This document shows, one piece after another, positions 10,729 through 24,299 of a stretch of 64,000 nucleotides of DNA. A program made the position numbers and the translations under genes. Where the stretch lies: the NCBI RefSeq assembly GCF_012273895.1, contig NC_052120.1, positions 8,689,967 to 8,753,966 of the forward strand. Reading direction: 5' to 3'. Each line of letters opens with the position of its first letter. Within the stretch, counting starts at the first letter, position 1. The DNA is from Zerene cesonia. Lineage: Eukaryota > Arthropoda > Insecta > Lepidoptera > Pieridae. The notes under the pieces were generated by a model. The model was not told where the DNA came from and did no database searches. It saw only the letters and a program-made list of their open reading frames with translations.

Positions 10729-11129
10729 CAGACCTTATATATTTTCGAATGGACGATATGTGAGAAAACTACTCAAGTATACGAATGTTGTAAAAAATAT
10801 CAAATTATATCAGTAGATAATAAATAGCAATGGAAAACTAGTGTTTCGTTTTTATCAGATTCTTACGAGTATTGTAGAATCTTATCAACTTCAAAGCGCT
10901 ATAACACTGACAAAACAAATGAAATTATAAACAGTTACTAATTGTGAAAAGCCATCGTTATATTATCCTCTATAAAATTGGTTTGATGTCATAAGGAAAA
11001 TTCATATTTGTTCATAACTTGATAATTCCTCATTTTACGGTTATAGGAAGAAAGTTGTAGACAATTAGATTTACTACAAATAATGTTTTGTTAAATTTTC
11101 TGTAGGATTAACAGTTTAGGAGATAAAGC

Positions 11130-11493
11130 ATGACATTATATTTCTTTTTTTAATGGTGACCGCAGCCAACGGTGGCGACATTACTTACTCAACTTGAAAT
11201 AAAGCTTCTAGTTATTGCCCCTAAATATCATAAAAACAAAATTGTGTCGTCAGAGAAAGACAACCCTTCAATGTTAATCTACTATATAAAAATAAGTCGG
11301 GTTTTCCTTCCTGACGCTATAACTCCAGAACGCACGAACCAATTTCCACGGTTTTTCATTCGTTGGAAAGGTCTCGGGCTCCGTGAGGTTTATAGCAAAG
11401 AAAATTCAGGAAAAATTTGAATAAAAAAGCGGGAAAATAATTTTTCACATACAGCCATCTGGTGGCGAAACGGAGTTCGCCGGGTTTGCTAGT
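11130..11493 (+). repeat. Dispersed element ending GGGTTTGCTAGT
   Basis: The stretch from about TGACCGCAGCCAACGGTGG to GTTCGCCGGGTTTGCTAGT has the make-up of a short non-autonomous element common in Lepidoptera. The 82-codon frame inside it (11172-11420) lacks an ATG at its start and is not a gene. Confidence 0.5.
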
Positions 11494-12082
11494 TCTACAT
11501 AAACAAGATTTTTTTGCCTTTGACAAAAAGTATTTAAAATGATCGTTAACACAACTTTAACAGTAACAAAATGTATTCAACAAGTATAATAAAAGCAAAT
11601 TATCTGTTTAATGAAATAATAAAGTGGATCTAGAATATTGTCTGGTTTGATAGTTTCAGTAACTCGATCATCTACTTGATTCGCTCCACTTATGTTATCT
11701 GATAGTAAATGTAGGATGGCTATCGAAGTATTTATAGCTCACAATGAAAACTATTTTAAACCGTTAAGAGTTTGTGTTTGAACAGGATTTACATGATCTA
11801 AAAACATATTTTGTAAGGAAGTTATTAAAAAGGAATTTTCACTTGTAAATAATTCGCCACGTTTTGCGCGCAAATCGGATAAACTAAACAGATAATTAAA
11901 GTGAAGGTCAACGAAATCACAACTTATATGCCATAAAGACCCAGTTTTCTCATAACACCCGGTCGCGGTCGGATGTCATGTAACCGATTCTGAAAATAGC
12001 GTTGGAATTACTCGTACCGTGCAGTGTACTGGTGGCACTTGGCAGTGTTTCGCGCGACTCTGCCCAGAGAAGAGCGTGCGCC

Positions 12083-15000
12083 ATGCGACCCACGTTCACA
12101 GTGTACGCGGTGATCGCGTTTCTAAGTTATGTTCACGGCGCGAGGATCCTCGGCCTCTTCCCTCACACCGGCAAAAGCCACCACATGGTTTTCGAGCCCC
12201 TGCTCAAAAAACTAGCGGAACGCGGCCATCAAATGACCGTCGCTTCTTTCTTCCCCCTTAAAAATCCACCAGCGAACTATACGGAAATCAGCTTCGAAGG
12301 CATCGCGGGTATAGGCGTAGAAACCATAGATTTGTCATGGTTCGAAAACCTAAACTTAATTTATAAAATACCAATCGCTGGCGAGATTTATAAACAAATA
12401 AGTGATTTCACACCTCTATCCGGAATGGCGTTAAATGTTTGCGGGAAAGCGATCGATTGGCCCCCGCTCGTCGACGCTCTGAAGAAAGAATACGATATTG
12501 TTATAGTAGAAAATTTCAATAGTGATTGCATGCTTGGATTGTTACATGTGTATGGAATTAAAGTGCCGGTTATTTCGCTATCGTCGTCCAATGTACTGCC
12601 ATGGGCTACCGAGCGTATCGGTGTTGTCGACAATCCATCTTACCTACCAGTGGTTAGTGCCGCATGGACGGCCCCTTTAACATATATGGAAAGAATAAAG
12701 AATACTTTCCTGAATGTATACTTCAAATTATGGTACTTCTATGACATTCAAGAGAAAGAGAGGGCAGTTATCGAAAAGTTTTATGGCCGAAAAGTGCCCT
12801 TGTACGAACTGTCGAAAAATATAACATTGATGATGATAAATACATTTTATCCCATAAATGGTGTTAGGCCCTTGTTGCCAGGGTTTGTGGAAGTAGGTGG
12901 TATGCATTTGGACAATGGGAGAAAACCCATTCCGGAGGTAAGTTTTAAATTTACATCGGACATTTAGGAACGCATCTATTATCTTTATTTTTTTCTAGAA
13001 ATTGTCGAATTATTATCATGATATTTTACATAACCTTATATATAGGCCATGACAGAAAAGTTCGTGGCAAATTTGATAAATTTATGTTTGTGATAACAAA
13101 GTTATTACTTATTAGTGTAAAAAATATTAAACTACGCATCTAACGTAATTTTTCGCACTTTATTTATTACATTGACATATTATTTTGACTATTGAGGGCC
13201 AATTTTAAAATATAACAAAATTAAATTATCAAAAATAACGTTTTAATCACAGAGCACCGGAAATACAGGACATTATTATTTTTATTACCTACATCTAGTT
13301 ACTAAATTGCTTCACTAATTAAAGTGACGATTTGGGTGATTGGTATATTCATTATAAGCCCATTACAATTCGTTAACAGAACTATTTAACCTAGTAATCT
13401 GATTAGGTACTACGACCACGTTTGAACTGTAAGAATACTTATAGCTACTAACTAGAAATAAACGCGAGTCCCATTTATACTATATCTTCTATATTGGTGA
13501 TACATTGTACACATCGATATATATTGCTGCAGCAATACTGCATTTGCACTGTATTTTCAAAAAGTCGCTGACGCTTGGCTTGACGAAAAATAGTTCGATG
13601 TAGTCTACCGCCGAGGGGGTCGAGGAGAAATTTAAAATAACATCCGCGATAGGGTATCACTGAAATCGGTTCGATGTACCACAGTATAGATAAGTCGGTA
13701 GTCCACTGTTGCATTGGAAACCGATATAACTCTTGGCTCCTCCCTCAAAGGGCGTGAGTGTATATACAAGATTTTCCCACAAAAATCGACCCCAGCCAAT
13801 GCGTTTTACAATACAAAAATGCGGGAGCGAGATATTAAACATGTAAACAATAATATTCAGATGAATCCCATTTTTATTTATCATTTATTAGATGTAGAAG
13901 TTCAGTAACCACAAACTTGTTTTTCAAAACATCGTAATATTTCTTTATACGCTGCGTTTAGGCACAACAAATTACATAGCGATTTAGGTATGATATATTA
14001 AGTATTCATTTCTGTGTTTAATATTTATTTACATTTAACCGACCAAAAAAGAGATTCTTAATTGGACTTCGCCACACATGGAATATATTTAGTGTCATTT
14101 ACATATTGTCTTCTACTGAACGTATTGAGCGCACCGTGCATCCCAGTCGCAAAGAAGTATAATATCGTAGATGTAATGCTCTCAATCACCAGTCGTTTAA
14201 ATTCGAGGCCAAATCTATAGATGCACGCAGTGGGGTTCGTTTGTCAGGAGTATTATTATGTCCATAGACGAAAACCATATTACCACAGATAAAAAAACAC
14301 TATACTATATATTACGTATAGTATTATGTTGTCATGATGTATCCCTTATTTGTTTTTGATATATACTTACATGTAAGTAGCTTATATTAAATTAAAGCCA
14401 GAAAGAGAAATTAATCAGCTAAAACGATATATCGAAATACGCTAAATAAATAATATCCAGCCGTAGGGCGTGGACATGCTTAAGAAATCGACAGTCGAGT
14501 AACAAACCGCCTTCTGACGCAGTCGGGTAAAGTAAATTATCATAAGTATTATTTTTTAACATAATGGCATTCACGTCTTCTCTGTAAATAGTCAGTTATT
14601 AATCTCTGTATAAACATTAAACACCTCCAAAATTTGACATTTTCAAGTAGAAAAAAATAAGTATACGAGTTTTCAACCAGATCATTAATTAAATGTCGCT
14701 TGTTTTTACATTGTGTCTCGTTTGAAAATTCTATATGTTGTTAATTTTTCGTGGAAACATTCTAGAAACCTATAATTATTTATTATTAGATGATATTTGA
14801 ATTATGTTTTATTTTCGACGAAGTTCGGAGCGTATTACGGTATTACCTAAAAACAGAAAAACACTATGTTAATGTAATAAAATTTAAAAAAAGATGCCAT
14901 TATTACAGCAAAAGATGAAAAAAAAACAAATTTTAATCATGTACTTCCTGCCATTAAGTGTTGAATGTGTTATTTGTTTGTTGTAAGTTTTTTTTTAGTC

Positions 15001-18000
15001 TATTAAAAAGACATTTTAATGAACGCTGAGGGTCTCAATTTGACTGAATTTTCTATGTTTGTTGTCGCAATTACATATGTTTACCGGATTAACCGAATTT
15101 GATGATCCATTTTTTATTTGCAAACTGGTTCCTCACGTGTCCGTCCCATTTAAATTTGGTCTCGTTCTGTCAATTTGAAGCTGGTTTAGTTTTTTATTAA
15201 AAATGATCATAATACGATAATAAACCATTTTGCGTTGCATGTGAATCATTTGTGCTCACGTGCGTTAATAATTATATATTTTCATATTTTTTTATTAGTA
15301 TCGCCTTATGTTGTTGAAATTCACACAAAATCATAAACACAGTGGTTAATATGTGTCTGTGTATCAAATGCATGGTAGTGTGTGTGAGATGTTTTCTTAT
15401 TGATATAATGTTATTCTTCGCATTATTTTTACAAAACATTAACATTCTGCACTCATCAAAGCAAAAAATTTCATATTAGATTATAAAGTTTTTACTTCAT
15501 ACATAACTAAATAGATTTGATTTCAATGATTTTCATTCAAACGGGGACCATTTACTTGTATTTATTACTAGCGGATCCACCCCGGATTCGCCCGTGGTGT
15601 ATACATAAATGGGCTATCTACCACTGAAGAATTTATCAAATCGGACCAGTAGTTCCTGAGATTGATACGTTCAAACAAACAAACTCTTCAGCCTTGTAAT
15701 CCTACTTCCTACAAATCCTACTAATATTATAAATGCTAAAGTTTGCAAGGATGTGTGTGTGTGTTTGTTGCTCTTTCACGCAAAAACTGCTGAACCGATT
15801 ACGATGAAATTTGGTACGTAGACAGCTGGACAACTGCAATAACATATAGGCAACTTTTTATCCCGATATTCCTACGGGATACGGACTTACGCGGGTGAAA
15901 CCGCGGGGCGCAGCTAGTATTAGTACAGATAATAAAGTTGGCTGCTAAAATTATTTATAAACACCTTATCTCTCGCCAGTAGATGCTGTGGTCATTGATC
16001 TGTAATTGTAACCTCATTTTAACAATAATGCAAAATAACCGTTTATTTTTTTTTTTAAGCGACGTTCAAAAAGACTACGGAGGTTCTCAATTCGAATGTA
16101 TATTTTTTGTTTATTACCTCTGTTCTCTCCTCTCAGCGAAACATTTTTGATGATTATGTTTTTCTTTTTTAAATAAATAGATAATGTTTCTTTAACTGAG
16201 TCTGTTAAGAGTCGGTTAAATATGTATTATTTTCAAAAATATGTTATTTTCAGTACATTGAGCGCTTCTTGAACGAATCGGAACACGGTGTCGTACTGTT
16301 CAGTTTCGGCTCGTTGATAAAAACATCCACCATCCCGAAACACAAGGAAGAAATAATCGTGAAGGCGCTGTCGAAATTAAAACAGCGAGTTATTTGGAAA
16401 TATGAAGACAGTGAAGAGGAGGGAACCCTCAGTGGCAATATTTTGAAAGTAAGATGGCTGCCTCAGTATGAACTGTTACGTAAGTAATATATTTTCTATC
16501 ACTATATTTTCCCTTAGATCTTAGATAATTATACAAGCTTGGTAATATAAGTGTGACATTAATCAAGGTTTTTGTCTTCAACCTTGACATTTGAATAAAA
16601 AAATCTTTTGTTGAACATTTATGTTAATTATTGAATTCGAATGAATGTTGTTGCTAGATGAGGAATTGATAAGCGTGGAAATTCTAAATTAATTATTTAA
16701 ATTAATTATTAAATTATTTATTAAAATTTTCCTTAATCAATTTCAAAATGTAGATTGTACCAACCTAGAAGTAAATAGATAATTTTAACATTCGTCATTA
16801 AACTTAATCGATTAAAGTTTATATTTATTCTATACATGCATTTATTATTACATTCTCATGTCATAGTTTCAGTTATTGAAAATGCATTATGAGCATTAAT
16901 CATATGAAATTATTGATTGCGTGGTTTTATAAAGCAATCGAGTGCGTTTTGCAACCTAATTTTGCTGTAAGCAAGCAAATCGTGTACAATTTTACATCAG
17001 AATTATAAATTATACAAAATCATAAAGAAATACATAATTCGCGGAAAATAGAGTCCTCACGTAGTACCGCAAAGAAACGTGATTTTAATCCGATTGTTTG
17101 GAAATTAACAAACGCTTAACATGATTTTCCTCGAATTGTACAATCATTAAACTGCCTGTAATAAAAATTCATTCTTATTGCCTTCTGCATTGTAATCACG
17201 TCAGAAGTGCATGGATTAGCGCATCTGTAGAAAGTGTTCCAGCCTTGCAATATAATAATTATTGTAGTGACAGAAGATTTCTGACTAATTTAGATAAATA
17301 AAATTCAAATACGTTCACTTAGACTCAATTAGAAGTCAATTTCAATTCCGAAGTTAATTGGTTCGGTCAAAGTCCAATATCTAGTTGTCTTGTTGACGCA
17401 TTATCTATCACTAATATGTAGTACCTATATGTTTATAAATCCGAAAATATACCTAACGATGAAGTTAAACTTCAAGTTTTATAATGAATAAAAATAATGG
17501 TTCTATGTTTTCTCATCTATTTTTTATGTCATATAATTTCTTTTGCAGACTATTTATAACTCATGATTCTAAAACCTAAATTTCTATCATTATATTTGAT
17601 TAAATGAAATTGAGAATTTTTTTTTTTAATGAAATTGATAAACGGGCCTGCTATGACTTTCCATGTGAATAAGTGCTTTCTCATAACGTTCATTTCTTCT
17701 AGCGTCTAGATCTCGCAGTATAGTATTATGTTATCTGTAGTCTCGCGAGAAATGTCTCTAGTCTACAATACTTCAATATCGTTCCTTGACCTACCAGTAA
17801 AATTGTCAAAAATAGCAACCGATAAAGAAAAAAAAATATTAACAATCGCCGACCCACTTTAGAAGCTGATAATACCATCTCATCTGCATTGCTTTTTGAA
17901 TATTTGTATATCTGATAAAATCGATCTGAAATTGATGCAAAATTTGGTTATCTTAGATCGAATGCATAACGACTAAAAACAAGTAATTATGCATAATATC

Positions 18001-21000
18001 GTTATCAGATAGTCCCTGATATTAAAAATAAAAAAACATAATTAATAGGAACTTTTAAAATATTACCTAAATCAATTTATATTTCAATGTTGAATTGTCC
18101 GGAAATTGACCGATTTAAAAAATATATTAATTTATACTTAGCTACAAGGGAAAAAAAATCATCTAGCTCTCATTTGATTTCAGTTTAGGTTTATGATTGA
18201 AGTACGTACAAACATTGTAGAAAATTTGGTTTATATTGTTTTTCCCAAAAAAATTACTTTTAAAATAGTTACAATTTGTAACAGCAATATATAAAAATAA
18301 TCAATCCCGCGAAGTAAAAAAATAACCACGTCATTACGTGTTTTAATTGACAATCATTCATTATTTTAATGTTGACAGAATCGTCACTACCTTTATACAA
18401 AAGTAACTCACAACTACGAGATAATAAAAATAAAAAATACACTCAAACAATACAACGTTGAAAAGGAAATAAGCAACGTACAATAAGCCCACATTGTATT
18501 TACATAGAATAATAAAATGTATGGAGGAAAACTCGTTAACACTGTCAAAGGAACGAGGTCCTTCCTAACATAAGATATATGCGCAAATTAGTGTTTGCAT
18601 TAAAAACACGTTACGGAAATGGTTTCGGGATGTCTCGAAAGATCTATTATTAAATTGATTTGTTTTAATTGTTTGATGTACTTTGTACCACAGGGCATTT
18701 ATTTATTTTAATGGCCTCCCATTAGTCAACACAGAACACTTGTTACAATTGGTTATCTGACTATGCTACTACTATTTAACTTTACGAATATTCTAAAGAG
18801 GAAAGATTTGTATGTTTCTAATGTTTTAACACAAAAAACTACTGGACTGATTTTTTAAATTATTTCATTAATAGCTGCAACTTCGCTACGTGACATAGGC
18901 TATATATGTACCACCGACAAAGCCGGGGCGAACAACTAATATGCTATAATAAAAAACACGATAATCCAGAGATACGGTCCTCTTGAGTATGTATTTCTAC
19001 ATTCTTTGAGATATATTAGTCTGACATACATCAGAAAAGGGGGTGTAGTTGACTTAATTGAATATTTCTTAAAATTTTGTAGTATTGTTTTATTATCGTT
19101 ACAGTGTTTTTCTACGCCAATTGGACCACATGTGACTGATGATTGATTATTAATTACCTAGTTCACTTAAAATGATCTCAGTTCTTAAACAAACTATATA
19201 GTATAAAACAAAGTCGCATTCTCTGTCCCTATGTCCCTATGGATATATCCCTATGTCCCTATAGGGGTTTTTTTATACATAGAGTCATTCACGTGGAAGG
19301 TTTATATGTATTATAACATCTATTAAACTACTCCGAATTAACGCGTACGAAGCCGCGGGCAAAAGCTAGCTGGTTATATTATCCTTTCGGATATTGTGTG
19401 TAGTGCTATAAATTCGTTAATCAATTTAAAAGATACATAATATATCCAACGACCATATTATACGTACGTATGTATACGAAAATTATAGTAATATATGACA
19501 CAATTGTTAAAAAATACGTGTATAATTCCAATATAAATCATTAATATCCTCCTTTGAGTATCTAGTAAATATACGACTGACTCACCATAGCATAAAATGC
19601 GACTAATTAATTTTATATATTATAGGGTAATAAATCAAGAAACATCGAGTTCCCATTTTATTTTTGAAATAAAACCTGTTTAAAATGACTTAACGATTTT
19701 TCTAAATGTGTTGTATATAATATATCGTTAGTCTCCACTAAACTAACACTAGATTAAAGGTCTCGAAGGATCAAGTCAATTTTAAATAGGAACAATAATT
19801 AAAAAGGTGTATTTTACTCTCACGTCTTTCTTACAAAGTATTAAAAATAGAGGTTTCCCTTTTCTTTTAATTTCAATGATATATTAAATAAATGTTTTAT
19901 CCTTTTTAATCATAGATTTGATTGACGTAGGATAGTCGGAAAAAATATTGAGTAATTACACCAATAAAAAAGCTGATTAGAAATGACCTTATCAATTGAA
20001 AACAATTATGTTATTATCTTAGAACTAAAGAGACAAAAATGCACAATATTTGCTATTGATATCGTATTCAAACCATGAACTTCGCCCGAGAGGTCATTGC
20101 CTCGCTTTCCCTGAACGCTTGGACATTATTTATAGAAATTATAAAAGTTTGAATCTTTAATTTATTTATTTTAATTTATTAACTCTTTATTGTTCTTAAT
20201 AAAACATCATAAAAACCTTAATATAGATACATTATAAACAAATGGCGGTCTTATCACTATATAGCGATTTCTTCCAGACAACCAGACGTACAGAGAGAAA
20301 TTAGATAGAGGAGTGTGTTTTTGTGTAATTATTAAGAGAGGTTATCAATAATTCTTTTTTTTTCATCATCTTGGAAATTAGGTAACTTTCAAAAGGTTGT
20401 ATACCAAACTGCATCCGACAAAAATAACTTTACTTCATTCTTTAAATATTATATTATTGTAAGATTAATCTAAATATATGGCATATTATAAATTACATAT
20501 TACCCGTGTTAAATATTAGCATATTTTAATATGACTACGCTATTTTCAGGCCACAAAAAGGTAGTAGCGTTCATAGCGCACGGCGGCCTTCTGGGCATGA
20601 CGGAAGCTGTGTCCGCTGGCAAGCCCATGGTGGTGGTGCCGTTCTTCGGAGACCAGCCATCCAATGCCGCTTCAGCGGAGTTTGCTGGCTTCGCGAAGGT
20701 GCTGCAATATAGCGAACTGACGGAAGAGTCGTTGAGTGCAGCGCTGGAAAGCGTACTAAGTGCTGAGTGAGTATAAATTTAAATGTATGACGATGAGTTG
20801 ACCAAAACCTAACCCGTATTCTAGAAATTGTATTTTTGAAAGTCATAATTGAAATTGACAAAATCCATATATGCATCACAACAATATTCAAAAATGAAAA
20901 AATTACGTATTACTAATGTACACGTAATAACGTTTCTTCACAAAACAATTTCTCTCTTATTTTCAAAGCCATGATATTTGATAATATATAAACAATTCCC

Positions 21001-24000
21001 AAAGACAGGAGCCGTATTTACATTTATTGAGACTTTTTCGATATCGTGATTATATGAAGATAAATAGGAATTTGAAGCAGCAGCGAGTACTCGGTACAGC
21101 TCTATAGCATAAACAATAATACCAACTGGAGGTTCATATCCTTTTTCACACCTTTCACAGTCCATTTATTTATGGTGTTCGTATTCAAAAGGTTGCAAGT
21201 ACATTACGTCTATAAATATTCATGATTTTTGATGATAACTTACCATCAGGCGACTCACCACCCCCATTACCCGATGCGACTGCCAAATATCGTACCTAAC
21301 ATATTTCATGAAACAGTGGTAAATATCACAGTGCTACTATAATAATAAAACATTCTTATGTAACATTAATGGCCACTATGTCTAAGTTATTAGAAGTAAA
21401 TAATAGAGTATGGGTTCATAAAAGTTGTTCTTGTTATAATAGTTATTACTGTGTTTATAAAAAACAACGTTAATAAGCAAAGACGTGATTGTGCTGGTTA
21501 TAGGCAAAAATCAATTTCATAAATATAATGACGATAAACAAGACAATTGTCATTTTTTTAAATACGATCGTAGTCATAAATAGTCTCATTTTATGTAAAC
21601 AATGCATCAATATAGCTAGCGCACTGCATTAATCGAAATTATAATAATGTAAATATATACAAATATTTTAATAGAAAATGATACAATGTCACGCTATTGT
21701 TGCTTCATGCGATAATTCTCGTACCGTTTATCAATTACACGTGTCATTTAAATAATTAATTTGAATATTTGTTAGATTTAATTAAAGTTGACACTGGAAA
21801 AGAAAATTATTTCCTCATACGGGCAAATGTGATCGTCTACACTCTATAAAACTATTCTAAAGGGCTTCTATGAAAAGTGTAATTGAATAAAGTAATGTTT
21901 GAGTTTGAGTTTATACGTTACTTGGTACAGCAGTAACTGTCTAAACATTACCTACAATTAATAGGTGTATATTACTTCAAAAGTGTATGTTTGATTGTCT
22001 TTCTTTCACGTCGCAACCGAAAGATTTTGTGATGTGATTTTTGTGTTGTGGTCTGGTGATAGTTGGAAAACTAGACAGAGACTAAGACATCTCATCCGAC
22101 GAAGACGAATATACGAAGCTGTGGGCGGAGAGCTGATAGCGTTCTTGATAGCCTTTAGAGCATTTGTTGTCGTATGATTGTCATTTTAAGTGGCAGTAAT
22201 GCTTAACTGAACATAGTATCCAAAGGCTCTGAAACCGGTCAGAAATATTTTAACTAAATCACTAAATTTTCGCAGAAAACAACATATTTAATTGTAATGT
22301 ATAATATCACTAGCATGGGAAAGCTTGCTTCTCCGGTGGGAAATATTTTAATGAAGTTTCGATGTAGTAGGACATAAAATGCTTATTATTTTATTGAATC
22401 AGAACGAGAAATTGATTAGTGAAATAAATGTGAAATGTAATAGCCCTGCATCAGAATGCAATAACGTTTCTGTATATGACCACAGATAAAGTTAATGCTA
22501 CAGAGATAAATATCATTGCAAAAGCGTTGCCAGCTTTTTAAAATGACAGAGATACAGCTTTTTAAAATTGACAATGGAAAAGAAGGAAGGGTAAGGAGAA
22601 AGGCGAAGAACAGGAAACGGGCCTCCAGCTCCGCCATTCACCATAAGAAACACAGTAGTTTTCGCTAGCTGCCTTTTTTACGCCTATCTTTTGTGGGGGT
22701 GTGATACCTTCCCCCATGCGAGCTGGCCCCTTTTGTGCCGACTCCCACACCTCCTTTATACAATTACTTCAATTTATTACTGTGTTATCTATTTTCAATA
22801 AAGTGACCGAATAGAAATGAATATCTGTTATCATATTAACTTCATTTACTAATGTGTATTAAGAAAGTAGGGTTAGGTTTTTGTTTTAATACACAAACTC
22901 ACACACACTCGAAGTGAGACTAACTAGGTGAGACTTGACGCACCACGATTGCTTTCGGTGGCAAATAATTAATTTTCTGTATTTTGACCAATCAAAAATT
23001 TATAGCGTCTTTAAAGGAAATCTAGTTGAATATATGAATGTTTAATGTTTGATTTGTGCAATACAAGATTTACAAGCATCTCTAGTAGTATGACGCCTGA
23101 GTATAAATATATAATAGGTATGTAAATCTTAAATCCCTGAAAAATTGAACAAATTATGCAAAGATATTTCGTAAACGACTGTACTGAAGTCAGAGCAGCC
23201 ATTATGACGCTTGTCAATTTTCATATTCAGTATTGTTAAGTTACACATGTGCGTTTAATCGCATTGTGTGGTATGTTTTCTAGTCTCTACAACCACAAGA
23301 TTTGTTTAGGAATTTATTGTTCAGTATTGTAACAAATAATTCTTATGTCATGTTCAATAAACAAAATGGACGTTACATATTTTTGGCAGGCGTCTTCGGC
23401 TCAATGCCAGGAAGTGTTAGGAATAAAGTTACGTAATGTATAGTATTATCTGTCGTAATATAATCCCTATCTGCAGAATGCTCACAAACATGGTATAAAT
23501 ATATTTTACTTTATTGGAACGCGTATCATGAATACTATGCCAGGTAATCATTCTTTTCTGAACGCCATAGTCTGCATTTACTAATTCACTGTACGCTTTG
23601 TATCATATGTAATTTATTATATTATTATTTATTATTCGATCAAATAAAAAATAAGCAAATAAATTTAATGCAAACTGTTTTTTTGCGAATATAACCGCTC
23701 GTTTAATATAACTCCGCATTAACAAAATAAGATTTCAAATAATATTGATCTGAACATATAAATATGCAATAACTACATAGTATAAAGCAAAGTTGCTATT
23801 CTGACGCTATATCCCTATGTATGCTTAAATCTTTAAAACTTCACAACGGATTTTGATAGGGTTTCTTTTGATAGAGGGAGAGATTCAAGAGGGAGGTTTA
23901 TATGCATAATAACATCTTTTTAACTACTGCGATATAACACGTGCAAAGCCGCGGGTAAAAGCTAGTTACATATAAAAATAAATATGCAAAGATAAAGATA

Positions 24001-24299
24001 GAAATATGCAATTACATTTCAGAATGCGCCTCCAAGCTCGCACCGTTTCAAAGATCTGGAATGACAGACAGAACCCACCCTTAGACACCGCAGTGTACTG
24101 GGTAGAAAGGGTGCTCCGATGGGGCCCAGCTGCCAAACTCCACTCTCCGGCGAGAGACCTAGCTTTCTATGAATACGCTCTACTTGACGTCGCAGCAGCT
24201 TTTATTGCAATTATTCTAGTAACCCTAGCCTTGTTGTGGTACACGCTGTCAAAACTATCAAGAATGTTCTTGAAAGAGAGCAAACAGAAATTACATTAG
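12083..24299 (+). CDS. UDP-glycosyltransferase, complete (UGT C)
   Basis: Four exons, 12083-12937, 16254-16479, 20550-20766 and 24023-24299, join in phase to 524 residues, the usual insect UGT length. A signal peptide (1 to about 19) leads to ARILGLFPHTGKSHH with likely catalytic His33; Asp148 lies in NSDCMLGLL. Exon 2 has the donor-domain start HGVVLFSFGS and RWLPQYELL. Exon 3 has the UGT signature: HGG 371-373, Glu379, PFFGDQ with Asp395-Gln396. Exon 4 ends with a membrane segment at about 489-507 and KQKLH, which fits the KxKxx ER-retention pattern. The enzyme should face the ER lumen and conjugate lipophilic compounds. Introns of 3-4 kb are filled with repeats. An in-frame ATG at 12002 would add 27 residues before the signal peptide; 12083 is preferred. 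UGT40-like subfamily is a guess. Confidence 0.93.
15068..15230 (+). repeat. Degenerate copy of the ACCGACTTCAAAAAAGGAGG element
   Basis: The 3' part (GTTCTGTCAATTTGAAGCTGG then TTTTTATTAAAAA) matches the better copy at 36660-36875. A related fragment is at 16056-16100. Confidence 0.4.
15568..15705 (-). repeat. Dispersed repeat, reversed, ends in CTAGC
   Basis: CTAGCGGATCCACCCCGGAT is the reverse of the common lepidopteran tail 'gaatccggggtggatccgctag'. The body includes CCACTGAAGAATTTATCAAA. Confidence 0.45.
15716..15918 (+). repeat. Helitron-like element (Lep1-like)
   Basis: It starts TCCTACTAATATTATAAATG, carries a GT-rich stretch, then the TCCCGATATTCCTACGGGA hairpin and the end GCGCAGCTAGT. 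This matches the non-autonomous lepidopteran Helitron family I recall as Lep1. Five further copies of the same form lie in this window. Confidence 0.7.
19194..19370 (+). repeat. Dispersed repeat with GCCGCGGGCAAAAGCTAGC tail
   Basis: It starts TATAGTATAAAACAAAGTCGC, carries short iterations of TATGTCCCTA, and ends GCCGCGGGCAAAAGCTAGC. The sister copy is at 23775-23966. Confidence 0.55.
20192..20300 (-). repeat. LINE 3' end, degenerate copy
   Basis: GGCGGTCTTATCACTATATA and CTTCCAGACAACCAG match the copy at 6791-6955. Confidence 0.5.
22545..22755 (-). repeat. LINE 3' UTR-like repeat, reversed
   Basis: On the minus strand it reads like 58742-59058: a stretch of CACCCCCACA type, then TATGGTGAATGGCGGAGCTGG and GGCCCGTTTCC. 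Confidence 0.55.
23775..23966 (+). repeat. Dispersed repeat with GCCGCGGGTAAAAGCTAGT tail
   Basis: Same family as 19194-19370: ATAGTATAAAGCAAAGTTGC at the start, CTATATCCCTATG, and the AAAGCCGCGGGTAAAAGCTAG end, some 55 bp before UGT C exon 4. Confidence 0.55.

Larger units (their letters stand above)
8691..12082. other. Region upstream of UGT C: repeats, no supported gene
   Basis: This 3.4 kb contains a Helitron-like element (9020-9205), a possible orphan promoter with a 25-codon frame (9898-10062), a perfect hairpin (10673-10728), a dispersed element (11130-11493) and AT-rich filler. No UGT exon homology was seen, so missing exons of UGT A are not here. Confidence 0.5.
12938..16253 (+). 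other. UGT C intron 1, repeat-rich
   Basis: It contains a degenerate dispersed element (15068-15230), a reversed repeat tail (15568-15705) and a Helitron-like element (15716-15918). No nested gene is seen. Confidence 0.6.
16480..20549 (+). other. UGT C intron 2, AT-rich with repeats
   Basis: It contains a dispersed repeat at 19194-19370, a degenerate LINE tail at about 20192-20300 and a repeat tail near 18920. No nested gene is seen. Confidence 0.6.
20767..24022 (+). other. UGT C intron 3, repeat-rich
   Basis: It contains a LINE-tail fragment (21236-21285, ACTTACCATCAGGCGACTCA), a reversed LINE 3' UTR-like copy (22545-22755) and a dispersed repeat (23775-23966). No nested gene is seen. Confidence 0.6.

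Noticed and set aside
11172..11420. 82-codon open frame
   Set aside because: It lies within a dispersed element and has no ATG at its start.
12002..12082. In-frame N-terminal extension of UGT C
   Set aside because: It would put 27 residues before a clear signal peptide; all sister genes start at the signal peptide.
19194..19260. Iterated CTATGTCCCTATGTCC as a satellite
   Set aside because: It is the internal part of a dispersed repeat with relatives at 23775 and 5463, with only a few units.
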